A stretch of DNA of 64,000 nucleotides, taken from positions 1 to 64,000 of the forward strand of contig PLMN01000005.1 of the NCBI GenBank assembly GCA_003141555.1. Direction: 5' to 3'. The notes below the pieces were generated by a model that ran no database searches, was not told the DNA's origin, and worked only from the letters and a program-made list of their open reading frames with translations. Origin of the DNA: Candidatus Aminicenantota bacterium (GTDB lineage Bacteria > Acidobacteriota > Aminicenantia > Aminicenantales > UBA4085). Each line of letters opens with the position of its first letter. The stretch's first letter is position 1. Made by a program: the position numbers and the translations under genes. Shown piece after piece: positions 26,997-35,846 of the stretch.

Positions 26997-28118
26997 ATGA
27001 CGCCTCCCTCCGCCCGTATGAGCTGGGTGCTGCGGATCGGCTCCGCCGCGGCGGTCAGCGCGGCGATCCTCGTCCTGCTCAAGCTCATCGGCGTCCTCGA
27101 TCTCCGCCTCTTCCGCGACGCATTCATTCGGAAGAATCCCGCCCTCGGGTTGATCGTCGCGGCTCTCCTGGCCATGACCGCGGTCGCGCTTGTCCGATAC
27201 GCCCTCCTGCTCCGGCTCGTCGGCCTCGCGGTCCCCCTCGGCCGGGTCGTGACGGCCAGCCTCATCAGCCAGGCGGTCGGGCAGTGGGCGCCCGGGTCGC
27301 TGGCGGTGACCGAAGTCCTGCGCTTCGGATTGATGGCCGGATTGGGCGTCGCCAAGGACGCCGACGAGGCGGCGGGCCCGGCGGGGCTCAAGGCCCGCAT
27401 CGCCCTGTCCATCCTGATCGACCGCCTGATGGGCCTGGGGGCGATGTTCCTCGTCGGCGGACTGGCGGCCCTCGCCCTCCACCTCCGAGCCGGCCTCCTG
27501 GTCAAATATCCGGCGCTGGTGTTCGCCCTGGGCGTCGCCTCCTTCATCGCGGGGCTCGGCCTGATGGCCGCTCCTCTCCTGACGAAGACCTCCTTGTGGC
27601 GGAAGCTCGCGAAATTCGCCGCGATCAAGGCCGCGGTCCGCCCGCCCGTCGTCGATGCCCCCGCGCCCCGCGAGCGCCGCTCGACCCGGATGTGGTTTGG
27701 GCTGAGCTCGGGCATGGACCTGCTCGCCGGAGCGGCCGCCCGACCGCGCCGCCTGTTTGTTCCCCTGGCCCTCAGCCTGGTCATCCCCTTCCTGAACGCG
27801 GCGACGCTTTCGGCCGCCGCTCAGGCCATCGGGCGGCCGATCCCTCTGGCGGCCATCCTCGTCGCCGTGCCGTTCACGATCGTCGCCGTCTTCCTTCCCT
27901 TGGGGTTGGCCGGCTACGGCGGGCCGCAGCTCGCGGCCGTGGCCGTGTTCGGCCTGTTCGAAGTCGCGCCCGAGTCGATCGTCGCGGCCTGCCTCGTCCA
28001 GAACACCGTGGTCCTCGCGGTCACCACGCTCCTCGGGGGCCTGGGCGCGGGGTTCGCCTTCGACCGCCTGCGGGCGGCCGTCCGGAGCCGGAGGAATCCC
28101 GGCGGGAGGTCGTCATGA
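26997..28118 (+). CDS. LPG-synthase-TM/flippase-like membrane protein (UPF0104)
   Basis: Polytopic membrane protein of 373 residues with about 8-9 helices. SLISQAVGQWAPGSLAVTEVLRFGLM and ALSILIDRLMGLGAMFLVGG match the lysylphosphatidylglycerol synthase transmembrane (AglD/YbhN-like) family, as does PLGLAGYGGPQLAAVAVF near the C-terminus. Genes of this family often sit beside DPM1-like glycosyltransferases and are thought to assist lipid-linked sugar or phospholipid movement. It overlaps the next gene by 4 bases (ATGA). Confidence 0.75.
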   Translation: MTPPSARMSWVLRIGSAAAVSAAILVLLKLIGVLDLRLFRDAFIRKNPALGLIVAALLAMTAVALVRYALLLRLVGLAVPLGRVVTASLISQAVGQWAPGSLAVTEVLRFGLMAGLGVAKDADEAAGPAGLKARIALSILIDRLMGLGAMFLVGGLAALALHLRAGLLVKYPALVFALGVASFIAGLGLMAAPLLTKTSLWRKLAKFAAIKAAVRPPVVDAPAPRERRSTRMWFGLSSGMDLLAGAAARPRRLFVPLALSLVIPFLNAATLSAAAQAIGRPIPLAAILVAVPFTIVAVFLPLGLAGYGGPQLAAVAVFGLFEVAPESIVAACLVQNTVVLAVTTLLGGLGAGFAFDRLRAAVRSRRNPGGRSS

Positions 28119-29149
28119 GCTCGAAGCCCCTCATTTCGCTCGTCGTCCCGGTCTTCTCCGAGGAGACGGTCGTCACCGAGTTCCACCGCCGGGCCGCAGC
28201 CGTCCTCGACGAGCTCGCCGCGCGTTACGACGGCGAGATCCTCTTCGTCGACGACGGCAGCCGCGACAGGACCCTGGAGCTCCTGCGCGAGATTGCGGCC
28301 CGGGATGCGCGCGTTCGGGTCATCAGCTTCTCGCGCAATTTCGGCCACCAGTTCGCCATCACCGCCGGCTTGGACCACGCCTGGGGCGACGCCGCAGTCG
28401 TCATCGACGGCGACCTGCAGGACCCGCCCGAGGTCGTCCCGGAGATGGTCGCGGCCTGGGAGGCGGGAGCCAAGGTCGTCTACGGCGTGCGCGAGAAGCG
28501 CAAGGGCGAGAACCCGTTCAAGCTCGTGACGGCCAAGCTCTTCTACCGCCTCATCCGCCTGATCGGCGATACCGACATGCCGCTTGACGCGGGCGACTTC
28601 CGGCTGCTCGACCGAAAGGTCGTTACGGCGCTCCGGAGCCTCCGCGAGGAGAACCGCTACATCCGGGGCCTGGTGAGCTGGGCCGGATTCCCGCAGACGG
28701 GCGTGGGCTACACGCGCGACCGCCGCTACGCGGGGAAGACGAAGTTCACCCTCAAAAAGATGGTCCGGTTCGCCGTCGACGGCCTTCTCAGCTTCTCGGA
28801 CAAGCCGCTCAAGATCACCTCAGCCGTGGGCTTCCTCATCACCACGGTCTCGTTCCTGATGGGATTGCGGATCGTGATCAACAAGATCCGCTTCCCCGGG
28901 ACTCTCGTCTCCGGGTGGACGTCGCTCATCCTGACCGTGCTGTTCATGGGGGGGATCCAGCTTATCTCGCTCGGCATCCTGGGGCTGTATCTCGGGCGCC
29001 AGTATCGCGAGGTCAAGCGCCGGCCGCTCTACGTCGTCGCGGACGCGTTCGGCTTCGCGGCCGGGAAGGGGCCGTTGGCCGAAGCGCGGCCGGAGGGTGC
29101 GGGGCGCGCCGCGGGAGCGGAGCGCGGGGAGGGAAACGCGAAGCCATGA
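28115..29149 (+). CDS. Polyprenyl-phosphate glycosyltransferase, DPM1/GtrB-like (GT2)
   Basis: Protein of 344 residues. The GT2 domain has SLVVPVFSEE, LFVDDGSRDRT and the D-x-D-type AVVIDGDLQDPPE. FSRNFGHQFAITAGLDHAWG is characteristic of the DPM1/GtrB/ArnC group. Two C-terminal helices (about 228-250 and 263-290) anchor it. It would make a polyprenyl-phosphate-linked sugar, a plausible donor for the GT-C protein upstream. ATG 28115 overlaps the preceding stop. A short Gly/Ala/Arg-rich tail follows the membrane region. Confidence 0.87.
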   Translation: MSSKPLISLVVPVFSEETVVTEFHRRAAAVLDELAARYDGEILFVDDGSRDRTLELLREIAARDARVRVISFSRNFGHQFAITAGLDHAWGDAAVVIDGDLQDPPEVVPEMVAAWEAGAKVVYGVREKRKGENPFKLVTAKLFYRLIRLIGDTDMPLDAGDFRLLDRKVVTALRSLREENRYIRGLVSWAGFPQTGVGYTRDRRYAGKTKFTLKKMVRFAVDGLLSFSDKPLKITSAVGFLITTVSFLMGLRIVINKIRFPGTLVSGWTSLILTVLFMGGIQLISLGILGLYLGRQYREVKRRPLYVVADAFGFAAGKGPLAEARPEGAGRAAGAERGEGNAKP

Positions 29150-29988
29150 CCGCCGCGGCGCCGCGCGTTTCTGTTTGCATTCCGGCCTACAACGGGGCGG
29201 AGTTCATCGGCGGCGCGATCCGGTCGGTGCTCGCCCAGAGCTTCGCCGATTTCGAGCTCGTGGTCGTGGACGACGGCTCCGAGGATGCGACGGTCGCCAT
29301 CGCGCGCGGCTTCGACGACCCGAGGATCCGGGTCGAGGTCAATTCCCGGAACGTCGGGCAGCGGGCGAACTGGGACCGGTCGCTCGACGAGGCGGGCGGA
29401 GAGCTCTTCAAGCTCCTTCCCCAGGATGATCTCCTCGAACCGGACTGTTTGCGGCGCCAAGCGGACGTCCTCGACGACCCGGCGAACGCGGGCGTCGTTC
29501 TCGTCTGCGGCGCGCGAAAGATCATCGACCGCGCGGGGCGGGCGATCATGACGCGGTCCTTCGGCAGGACGCGGGGCCGGGTGGACGGGCGGAGGGCGGT
29601 GCGCGCCTGCGTCCGGGCCGGCACCAATCTCATCGGCGAGCCGGGCGCGGTGCTGATGCGGACCGCGCTCGCCCGGGACCTCGGCCGGTTCCATGATTCG
29701 GAATTCTACGTCCTCGACCTGGACTTCTGGTGCCGGGCGCTCCTGCGGGGAGATCTGTTCGTCCTCCCCGATGCCCTGGCTTCGTTCCGCGTGGCCGCGG
29801 AATCGGCCAGCGTCCGGACGGCACGGTCGCAAAGCCGGGACTTTCGGCGGTTCATCGATAGGCTGGCCGGGGACGGGCGGTTCGGCCTGCGAGCGGGCGA
29901 CTGCGCTGCGGGAAAGGCGCGGGCAACGCTCAACAATCTGCTGCGGCGGGCGATCTATGCCGGCGTCGGCCTCCGCCGAAATCGGTGA
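29146..29988 (+). CDS. Family 2 glycosyltransferase
   Basis: Protein of 280 residues. Starts RVSVCIPAYNGAEFIGGAIRSVLAQSF; the nucleotide site VVVDDGSEDATV and the metal-binding PQDDLLEPD are present. No transmembrane helix is seen. It overlaps the preceding gene by 4 bases (ATGA). Its stop codon (29986-29988) lies inside the REP-like palindrome that begins at 29984. Confidence 0.85.
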   Translation: MTAAAPRVSVCIPAYNGAEFIGGAIRSVLAQSFADFELVVVDDGSEDATVAIARGFDDPRIRVEVNSRNVGQRANWDRSLDEAGGELFKLLPQDDLLEPDCLRRQADVLDDPANAGVVLVCGARKIIDRAGRAIMTRSFGRTRGRVDGRRAVRACVRAGTNLIGEPGAVLMRTALARDLGRFHDSEFYVLDLDFWCRALLRGDLFVLPDALASFRVAAESASVRTARSQSRDFRRFIDRLAGDGRFGLRAGDCAAGKARATLNNLLRRAIYAGVGLRRNR

Positions 29989-30053
29989 CAGTAACCTGAT
30001 TTCCGAATTTCCGGAATATTGAGCTGAAATCGGGGATTCAGCTTTCTGTCACC
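29984..30053. repeat. REP-like palindrome with GGTGACAG/CTGTCACC ends
   Basis: GGTGACAG (29984-29991) is repeated inverted at 30046-30053. Over 19 bases from each end, 15 pair. The centre holds TTCCGAATTTCCGGAA, itself partly palindromic. The element lies exactly between two convergent genes and overlaps the stop codon of the GT2 gene and the first base of the glycosidase stop. Its ends resemble another dispersed REP class. It may serve as a bidirectional terminator hairpin, although there is no T-tract. Confidence 0.6.
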
Positions 30054-33000
30054 TATTCAGGGATTGCGTCGCCTGTCCCCTTAATGAGGCGGAGCAACTT
30101 GTCGAAATCGTAACCCGACCGCGCTTCGGCATCTTTCAGCAGCTCGACGGCCCGGTAAGCGGAGAGCAGGCCCCCCGGGACTGCGGCCGCTGGCCGGGCC
30201 GAATCCACCGCGGTGATGTCCACGGCGGCGATCGCCATCAAAAGCCAAAGCAGCCTTTCGAACGCTTCTTTGTTGAAATACCGGACGCCCTGATACTCGT
30301 TGACCCCCAAGGCCCGCTGGACATCGGCCTCGGTGAATATCGTCTCCGCGACGCGCGCGACGACATCCGCGGGAGTCTCTCCCGCCTCAGCCCAGCGCCG
30401 GAACGGAGCCAGGGCGAGGAGCGAGCCGGCCATCCCTTCGGCCGCAGCCGCATCGAGATCCATGTCGCGCGCGGCGCCCGCGATTATCGGGCCCAGCCGC
30501 CATTCGGCGATCCGGTCCCTCGAGCCCAGCGCCCGGATGCCCGCCCAGCAGAACAGCCATGTCCAGCCGGCGGCACCCTCGCTCAAGCCGGAAAGCAGAT
30601 AGCGAACCGCCGCCTCATTCCCGGGCGAGCCGGCGGCGGGAAAACGGCGGCCGATGACGAGCAATTGGAGGATGGCCTCGAAATCGCGCCGCACGGCCGC
30701 CGAGACGGCCGCCCGGGCGTCGCCGGAGCCCTCCGATCCCTCCAGGCCCGCCATTATCATGACCCCGCGGGCAACATCCCCGGCTTTTTTCGCGGTCTGC
30801 TCGCCGGGCGCGGCATCCAGACGTGCGCCGGGTTCCAGGACCCGTTTCCCGAGGAGCCAGCCGAAAAAGCCGGCGTTGACGAGCGCGCCGAACGGTTCCC
30901 GGACCGGCCGGGCGACGAAATCCCGCGCCTCCTCCTCCAGATTCGGGACGCCGCCTCCCTGCAGATAGGCCGCAAGCTTCGCCCAGAGGCCTTTGCCCGA
31001 TTCCTCCCCCTCTCCGCCGTCATCCTTGACGACGCGAAAATCCAGGAAGACCCGGCACTCGTAGGCCCTAAGGTCGACGCGCAGACCTTTTTCACGGAGC
31101 TCTCGCGCGTTGCGGATGAACTCGAGGCCGGAGACAAAGTCTTTGAACACGATCCATGCCGCCGGCTCATCGGGAAGGCCGAGACCTTCCCCCAATTCCC
31201 TTCGGACCAGCGTTTTCCCGCCGCCTTCGCCCCCGCCGCCCGTCTTCTCCGCGTAAGCGGCCGAAGTCCGGATCCAAACCGCCGTCTCGGCGAACTTGTT
31301 GTGGTAGACGACGAGCGCCCGCGCGGCGCCCTCGCCGCCTCCCTCCCGGTTCGAATAGGCGAAGACGTTCTCGTCCACGCGCCCGTCCTCGCGGAAAGCG
31401 TCATAGAGCAGGAAATGCTCGACGCCGGCGAACAGGCGCCGCCGGTGGAAAAGCGGAAAGATCCGGCGCTCGTGGCGCTCCACGAACCAGGGCTTCGGTT
31501 GCTCCTCGTAATAGGCGCGCCGGTATTCCATGCCGTATTTCTCGGCATAGCCCTCGATCTGACCGTGGCCGACCATCGGCAGCCCGGGCAGCGTGGCCAG
31601 GAGGGTGCACACACCGAAGTACTTGTCGCCGTCGCCGAACTGTTCGATGGCGGTCTTCTCGTCCGGGTTGCTCATGAAATTCACGTAGCGCCTCAGGACC
31701 TCCGGATCGAACTCGAGCGTGTTCTTGATCACCTGGCGGTACTCGGCGTTGTCTTCGTCGCGGAGCATGTGCATGAAGGCGCTGTTGTAGACGCGGTGCA
31801 TGCCCAGCGTCCGGACGAAGTAGCCTTCCATCAGCCAGAACGCCTCGGCCAGCAGGAGCGTGTCGGGCGCCTCGGCCGCCACGCGGTCGACGACCTCCCG
31901 CCAGAACTCGTGGGGCATGGCCGCGTCAAACTGCTCGCGGGTCAGGCCGTGCTCGGAGCGGGACGGGATCGCCCCGCCCGTCCCCGGCTCCGGAAACCAC
32001 AGCCGCTGGATGTGCCGCTTGGCCAGGGTCATGGCCGCGTCGAACCGGATCACCGGGACGAGGCGGGCGACATGGAGGATCGTCCGGATCACGGCCTCCC
32101 TCACCTCGGCCTTGAGGTAGTCGAGCTGGGCCGTGTCGTTCCAGGGGAAGCTCGTCCCGTCGTTGCCGTGGTAGATATAGCGCGCGCTCCCCGTCCACCG
32201 GTCGGTCCGTTTGAAGACCACGGCCGCGTCCGCCCGGTCGAAATATCGGTCCTCGATCTGGATGCCGACGCGCGCGTCCCACGACAGGTCGGGCCCGTTA
32301 AAGGCGTAGGCCGGAAAAGGCGGCGCATCGAGCGACAGGAACCATTCGGGATGCTCGATCACCCAGCGGGAATCGATGCCCATGTGGTTCGGCACCATGT
32401 CGCTCGCCAGGCGGATGCCGCGGCGCATCGCGCGCGCCTTGAGGTCCTGGAGGGCCGGCTCGCCGCCCAGATCGCCGGCGATCGCGTAATCGAAAAGCGA
32501 ATACGCCGAGGCGACCGCCTCGGGGTTGCCCATCATCTGTTTGATCCGCCGTGAGGCGTTGCTCCTCTCCCAAAGGCCGATCAGCCAAAGGCCCGTAATC
32601 CCCGCGGCGCGGAGCGTATCGAGCTCCCCGTCGGGAATCTGGTCGAGGCGATGGATCGCCCGGCCGTATTTTCCCGACAGCTGATCGAGCCAGACGTACG
32701 TGTTCTTGGCGATCAGGACAAGGTTCGGCATCCAGTCGAGGTCGGGGCTGAAGCGCTCGTATTCGACGTCCCGCGCCTTTTCATCCCAAGCGCCCGCCGC
32801 CGCGGGTCCGAACAGGGAGAGAGACGCGGCCAGCGCCCCGGGGCCGAGGACGGGTCCCCGGGCGGGGCCCGCGCCCGTGAACGCCGCCCGCTCCTCCTCG
32901 CGGATGAAGTCGAGGCCCCGCAAGGCCCGCAGGACGACATCGCCCAGCAGCCCGCTCCACTTTGTCCGGATGAACTCGAGCTGGCCGGCCAGGGAATCGG

Positions 33001-33631
33001 GCGCCATGAGGGCGGGAGCCCTCAGGAAATCGATGAGGTTCAGATTGTCGGGACCGAGGAGGGGCTGCGCGGCGAAAAACTCGCGGAGGCCGTCCATGAT
33101 GCGCGCGTAGGCCGTCTCCGCGGCGAGGGCCCGGTCGTCGAACAAGTCCTTGAACGGGGCGAACGCGGGATTGAGGTTCGCCAGGCGGAGCATGAGCATC
33201 TCCTCGAGGGCGATGCCGCGGTTCGGAAGCCCTTCGGTCTCCTCGGCGAGATACGTTTCCGGCGTCTGGATGCCGGCGTAGACGGCCGCCGGCGGGAACT
33301 CCTCGACGAACCGGAGGAGGGCCGCGTCCACGGAGCCCGCCCCGAGGCCGGCGGACAGCCAGGCGAGCGCCTCACCCAATACGTCGGGCTTCACCCGCCG
33401 CCGATAGGCCCGCATCGCGAGGTGCTGGAGCTCATCGATCAGCCCCAGGGCGTTGATCTGGCCGGCCATGACGGCTTGCCCGGGAGGACGTCCCGCGCTG
33501 ATCCGGGCGGCGAACGCGCGCGCTTCGGCGAAATCGGCCAGCACGACGTTGCCGGTCAGGCCGAAGAGAGACGTCTCGAGTCCGGCGGCCTCCCGGATGC
33601 GGCGCGAGACATGGAACTCAAACGAGGGCAT
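30053..33631 (-). CDS. Large GH13 alpha-amylase-family glycosidase
   Basis: Protein of 1192 residues, about twice the size of a standard GH13 enzyme. The catalytic residues are visible: nucleophile Asp531 (VIRFDAAM), acid/base Glu596 (LLLAEAFW) and stabiliser Asp657 (SNPDEKTA). Region I is SDMVPNHMGID. Residues 1-330 and 800-1192 are helical regions not typical of GH13 and have no assigned domain. No signal peptide, so it acts in the cytosol. It probably works on alpha-glucan with the phosphorylase encoded just upstream, 16 bases away. ATG 33631 (MPSFEFHVSRR) is chosen over an ATG at 33685 that would overlap glgP. Confidence 0.82.
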   Translation of the reverse strand: MPSFEFHVSRRIREAAGLETSLFGLTGNVVLADFAEARAFAARISAGRPPGQAVMAGQINALGLIDELQHLAMRAYRRRVKPDVLGEALAWLSAGLGAGSVDAALLRFVEEFPPAAVYAGIQTPETYLAEETEGLPNRGIALEEMLMLRLANLNPAFAPFKDLFDDRALAAETAYARIMDGLREFFAAQPLLGPDNLNLIDFLRAPALMAPDSLAGQLEFIRTKWSGLLGDVVLRALRGLDFIREEERAAFTGAGPARGPVLGPGALAASLSLFGPAAAGAWDEKARDVEYERFSPDLDWMPNLVLIAKNTYVWLDQLSGKYGRAIHRLDQIPDGELDTLRAAGITGLWLIGLWERSNASRRIKQMMGNPEAVASAYSLFDYAIAGDLGGEPALQDLKARAMRRGIRLASDMVPNHMGIDSRWVIEHPEWFLSLDAPPFPAYAFNGPDLSWDARVGIQIEDRYFDRADAAVVFKRTDRWTGSARYIYHGNDGTSFPWNDTAQLDYLKAEVREAVIRTILHVARLVPVIRFDAAMTLAKRHIQRLWFPEPGTGGAIPSRSEHGLTREQFDAAMPHEFWREVVDRVAAEAPDTLLLAEAFWLMEGYFVRTLGMHRVYNSAFMHMLRDEDNAEYRQVIKNTLEFDPEVLRRYVNFMSNPDEKTAIEQFGDGDKYFGVCTLLATLPGLPMVGHGQIEGYAEKYGMEYRRAYYEEQPKPWFVERHERRIFPLFHRRRLFAGVEHFLLYDAFREDGRVDENVFAYSNREGGGEGAARALVVYHNKFAETAVWIRTSAAYAEKTGGGGEGGGKTLVRRELGEGLGLPDEPAAWIVFKDFVSGLEFIRNARELREKGLRVDLRAYECRVFLDFRVVKDDGGEGEESGKGLWAKLAAYLQGGGVPNLEEEARDFVARPVREPFGALVNAGFFGWLLGKRVLEPGARLDAAPGEQTAKKAGDVARGVMIMAGLEGSEGSGDARAAVSAAVRRDFEAILQLLVIGRRFPAAGSPGNEAAVRYLLSGLSEGAAGWTWLFCWAGIRALGSRDRIAEWRLGPIIAGAARDMDLDAAAAEGMAGSLLALAPFRRWAEAGETPADVVARVAETIFTEADVQRALGVNEYQGVRYFNKEAFERLLWLLMAIAAVDITAVDSARPAAAVPGGLLSAYRAVELLKDAEARSGYDFDKLLRLIKGTGDAIPE

Positions 33632-33647
33632 GGGAGATGAGGGTATT

Positions 33648-35384
33648 CTAGTCCTTGACGACGACGTCTTCAAGCTTCTCCCCATAGGCGCGGGTGACGT
33701 ATTCCTTCACCATCCGGTGGGTGTTGAAATAACTCGCGTTCTTGATGGCCCCCTTCATCACCCGGGCCCAAGCCTTCGGATCGGCGAAGGCCGGCCGGAC
33801 ATCGTCCCGGAGCCGGAGGCAGAAGCTTTCAAAATCGTCCCAGTCGGAGTCCCGGCGGCCGAGCTCGTCCTCGCCGGGCTCGCGCCCGATCGACCAGCCG
33901 CCCCGCCGCTCGCCGGACGCCTCCCGGGGCACTTCGTCCCACCAGCCGTCGACGGTCGAGAAGCTCGGAACACCGTTGTGGGCGGCCTTCATCCCGCTCG
34001 TGCCGCTCGCCTCCCAGGGCCGCCGCGGCAGGTTGAGCCAGACGTCGACCCCGGCCGTCATGAGGAGGCCCAGGTCCATCTCGTAGTTGGAGAGGAAGAC
34101 GACCTTGACCCGACCCTTGAGCTTCTCGGCGCTCTTCAGGACGGCGGTCATGATGTTCTTGCCGGTCTCGTCGTTCGGATGGGCCTTGCCCGAGAACACG
34201 AACTGGACCTGCCCGCCGCCGGTGGCTTCGACCAGGCGTTCCAGATCGGTAAAGATCAGATCGCCGCGCTTGTAGGAGGCGAACCGCCGGGCGAAACCGA
34301 TCGTGAGCGTGCTCTCGCCGAGCGTCTCACCCGTGGACTTGCGGATGTACTCCAGGAGGTTTCTCTTGGCGACCTGATGGGCGGCCCAGACCTCGTCGTC
34401 GGGGATGCGATCCACATCCGCGAGGAGCGAAGGGTCCGCCCGCCAGTTCGTATTGTAATAAAGACCGTTGAAATACTCGTCGTAGAGCTTCTTCCAAACC
34501 TTGCTCGTCCAGGTGCGGGAATGCACCCCGTTGGTGATGCTATCGATTTTGTAGTCGGGGAACATCCCGCTGGAGACGATCCCGTGGCGCTTGGAAACGG
34601 CGTTGGCGTAATGGCTGAGATTGAGCGCCAGCCGGGTCATGTTGAGGCGGTCACGGCCGCCGAGGGACGGCAGGTCGATGCCGTCCAGATAGCGACCCAG
34701 CATGCCCTTAACCTTGGTGTAATCGAACATGTCGTGGCCCGCTTCGACGGGCGTGTGCGTGGTGAACACCGTGCTCGCCTTCGCGGCGGCGAGGCCGTAG
34801 CGCTTCATGAGCTCGAGCGGGACGAAGGCCGCGTGGCCCTCGTTCAGATGATAATTCCGGGGCAGCTCGATCTCGCCCGATTCGGCCAGGAGGTGGAGCA
34901 TCTTCGTCCCGGCGATCCCCAGGACCTGCTCCTGGGCGATCCGCCAGTAGTCCTGGTCGTTGTCGCCCTTCTTGTAGAGCCTGTCCGTGATCTCGTCGTC
35001 CCAGGGGCGACCCTCGTTGCCCTTCGTGAAAAGGAAGTACTGCGGCTGGGGGAAATTGGTGTTGCCGATGTAGTACATCCGCGCGCAGCCGACTTTAACT
35101 TCACGTCCCTCGATCTCGATATTCACGGTGTGGGGCAGCGTGGTCATGTATTCGATGGGGTCGAGCCGGTTGTAGCGCTCCTGCTGACGCATGGCCACGA
35201 TCTGCTGGTCGAAGAAGCCGTAGTTGTAGAGGAGCGTGACGGCCGAGATCGGAATGCGCAGGTCGGAGGCCGATTTTAAGTAGTCGCCAGCCAGGATGCC
35301 GAGGCCGCCCGAATAGGTCTTCAGCTCGGGATATATGGCGACTTCCATGGTGAAGTAGGCCGCCAACAGGTCTTTGTGTTTCAA
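33648..35384 (-). CDS. glgP: Alpha-glucan (glycogen/maltodextrin) phosphorylase, GT35
   Basis: Protein of 578 residues, the short GlgP type. TYSGGLGILAGDYLKSASDL is the conserved N-terminal segment; HLNEGHAAFVPLEL follows; the PLP lysine lies in SGTSGMKAAHNG. It releases glucose-1-phosphate from alpha-1,4-glucan. The only start giving the conserved N-terminus is TTG at 35384: an in-frame TGA lies 15 bases before it. There is no Shine-Dalgarno sequence, and a TATAAT box ends 7 bases upstream, so the message may be leaderless. It is the first gene of a two-gene operon with the GH13 enzyme. Confidence 0.9.
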   Translation of the reverse strand: MKHKDLLAAYFTMEVAIYPELKTYSGGLGILAGDYLKSASDLRIPISAVTLLYNYGFFDQQIVAMRQQERYNRLDPIEYMTTLPHTVNIEIEGREVKVGCARMYYIGNTNFPQPQYFLFTKGNEGRPWDDEITDRLYKKGDNDQDYWRIAQEQVLGIAGTKMLHLLAESGEIELPRNYHLNEGHAAFVPLELMKRYGLAAAKASTVFTTHTPVEAGHDMFDYTKVKGMLGRYLDGIDLPSLGGRDRLNMTRLALNLSHYANAVSKRHGIVSSGMFPDYKIDSITNGVHSRTWTSKVWKKLYDEYFNGLYYNTNWRADPSLLADVDRIPDDEVWAAHQVAKRNLLEYIRKSTGETLGESTLTIGFARRFASYKRGDLIFTDLERLVEATGGGQVQFVFSGKAHPNDETGKNIMTAVLKSAEKLKGRVKVVFLSNYEMDLGLLMTAGVDVWLNLPRRPWEASGTSGMKAAHNGVPSFSTVDGWWDEVPREASGERRGGWSIGREPGEDELGRRDSDWDDFESFCLRLRDDVRPAFADPKAWARVMKGAIKNASYFNTHRMVKEYVTRAYGEKLEDVVVKD

Positions 35385-35391
35385 GCGGTCG

Positions 35392-35422
35392 ATTATACCT
35401 CAAGAGGAGCCTTGAAAGGCAA
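35392..35422 (-). promoter_or_regulatory. Promoter of glgP, probably leaderless
   Basis: On the minus strand a perfect TATAAT (35397-35392) lies 7 bases before the TTG start of glgP. The best -35 candidate is TTGCCT (35422-35417), but the spacer is 19 bp, longer than ideal. Confidence 0.4.
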
Positions 35423-35440
35423 TCTTCTCGAGATTATCTT

Positions 35441-35468
35441 TTGACGGCGGTCTGCGTTAAAATAGAAT
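35441..35468 (+). promoter_or_regulatory. Sigma-70-like promoter for the small charged ORF
   Basis: TTGACG (35441-35446), a 16-bp spacer and TAGAAT (35463-35468). It points to the ORF at 35546, with a leader of about 70 bases. Confidence 0.45.
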
Positions 35469-35545
35469 TGTCCGCGGGAAGACCCATAAGACACGGAATC
35501 CGGAGAAGCCGGCTCCCCCGGACGGGTCGGCGAAGAGAACAACAC

Positions 35546-35776
35546 ATGAGAACGAAAGTCGCGAATATGATCCCGGGCAGGAAAGCGAAGGACGCGGTAT
35601 CGGAAAAGAAAATTCCAACGACGCCGGTGGAAATCGAAAAAGCGGAAGAGAACCTCACGGAGAGCCCGACACCGGAGAACCGGGAGAAGCCGGATGACAA
35701 GAAACGAAAGGCCGAAGCCCGGAAGGAATTCGACGCAGAGGTCCGGGGAAAGCTCAAGTATTCGAGAAAACGCTAG
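35546..35776 (+). CDS. Small highly charged protein, unknown
   Basis: ORF of 76 residues beginning MRTKVANMIPGRKAKDA. About half of the residues are Lys, Arg, Glu or Asp; no hydrophobic core, signal or known motif is present, so it is probably disordered. Support comes from an upstream promoter, a GAAGAGA weak ribosome site, and a stem-loop just after the stop. It could still be a chance ORF. Confidence 0.4.
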   Translation: MRTKVANMIPGRKAKDAVSEKKIPTTPVEIEKAEENLTESPTPENREKPDDKKRKAEARKEFDAEVRGKLKYSRKR

Positions 35777-35782
35777 ATACGA

Positions 35783-35799
35783 CCCGGCCAAAGGCCGGG
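35783..35799. terminator. GC-rich stem-loop
   Basis: CCCGGCC (35783-35789), AAA loop, GGCCGGG (35793-35799): a perfect 7-bp stem 6 bases after the small charged ORF. There is no downstream T-tract, so intrinsic termination is uncertain. Confidence 0.35.
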
Positions 35800-35817
35800 G
35801 CCCCAGCCGCCGCCAAT

Positions 35818-35846
35818 TTGACACCCGGCGGGCGGAGGTCTAGAAT
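35818..35846 (+). promoter_or_regulatory. Near-consensus promoter with a 225-base leader to the next gene
   Basis: TTGACA (35818-35823), an exact 17-bp spacer and TAGAAT (35841-35846). The next gene starts at 36079. The 35777-36078 gap otherwise holds two tiny ORFs on this strand with ribosome-site-like sequence before them: MNTGNL at 35882-35902, and a 14-codon ORF (MIPMIRKPNGLPGV) at 36020-36064. I see no riboswitch I can name. Confidence 0.5.

Noticed and set aside
35393-35824. 143-codon minus-strand ORF between glgP and the fused reductase
   Set aside because: It runs antisense through the small charged ORF and across the promoters there; its composition looks like a shadow frame.
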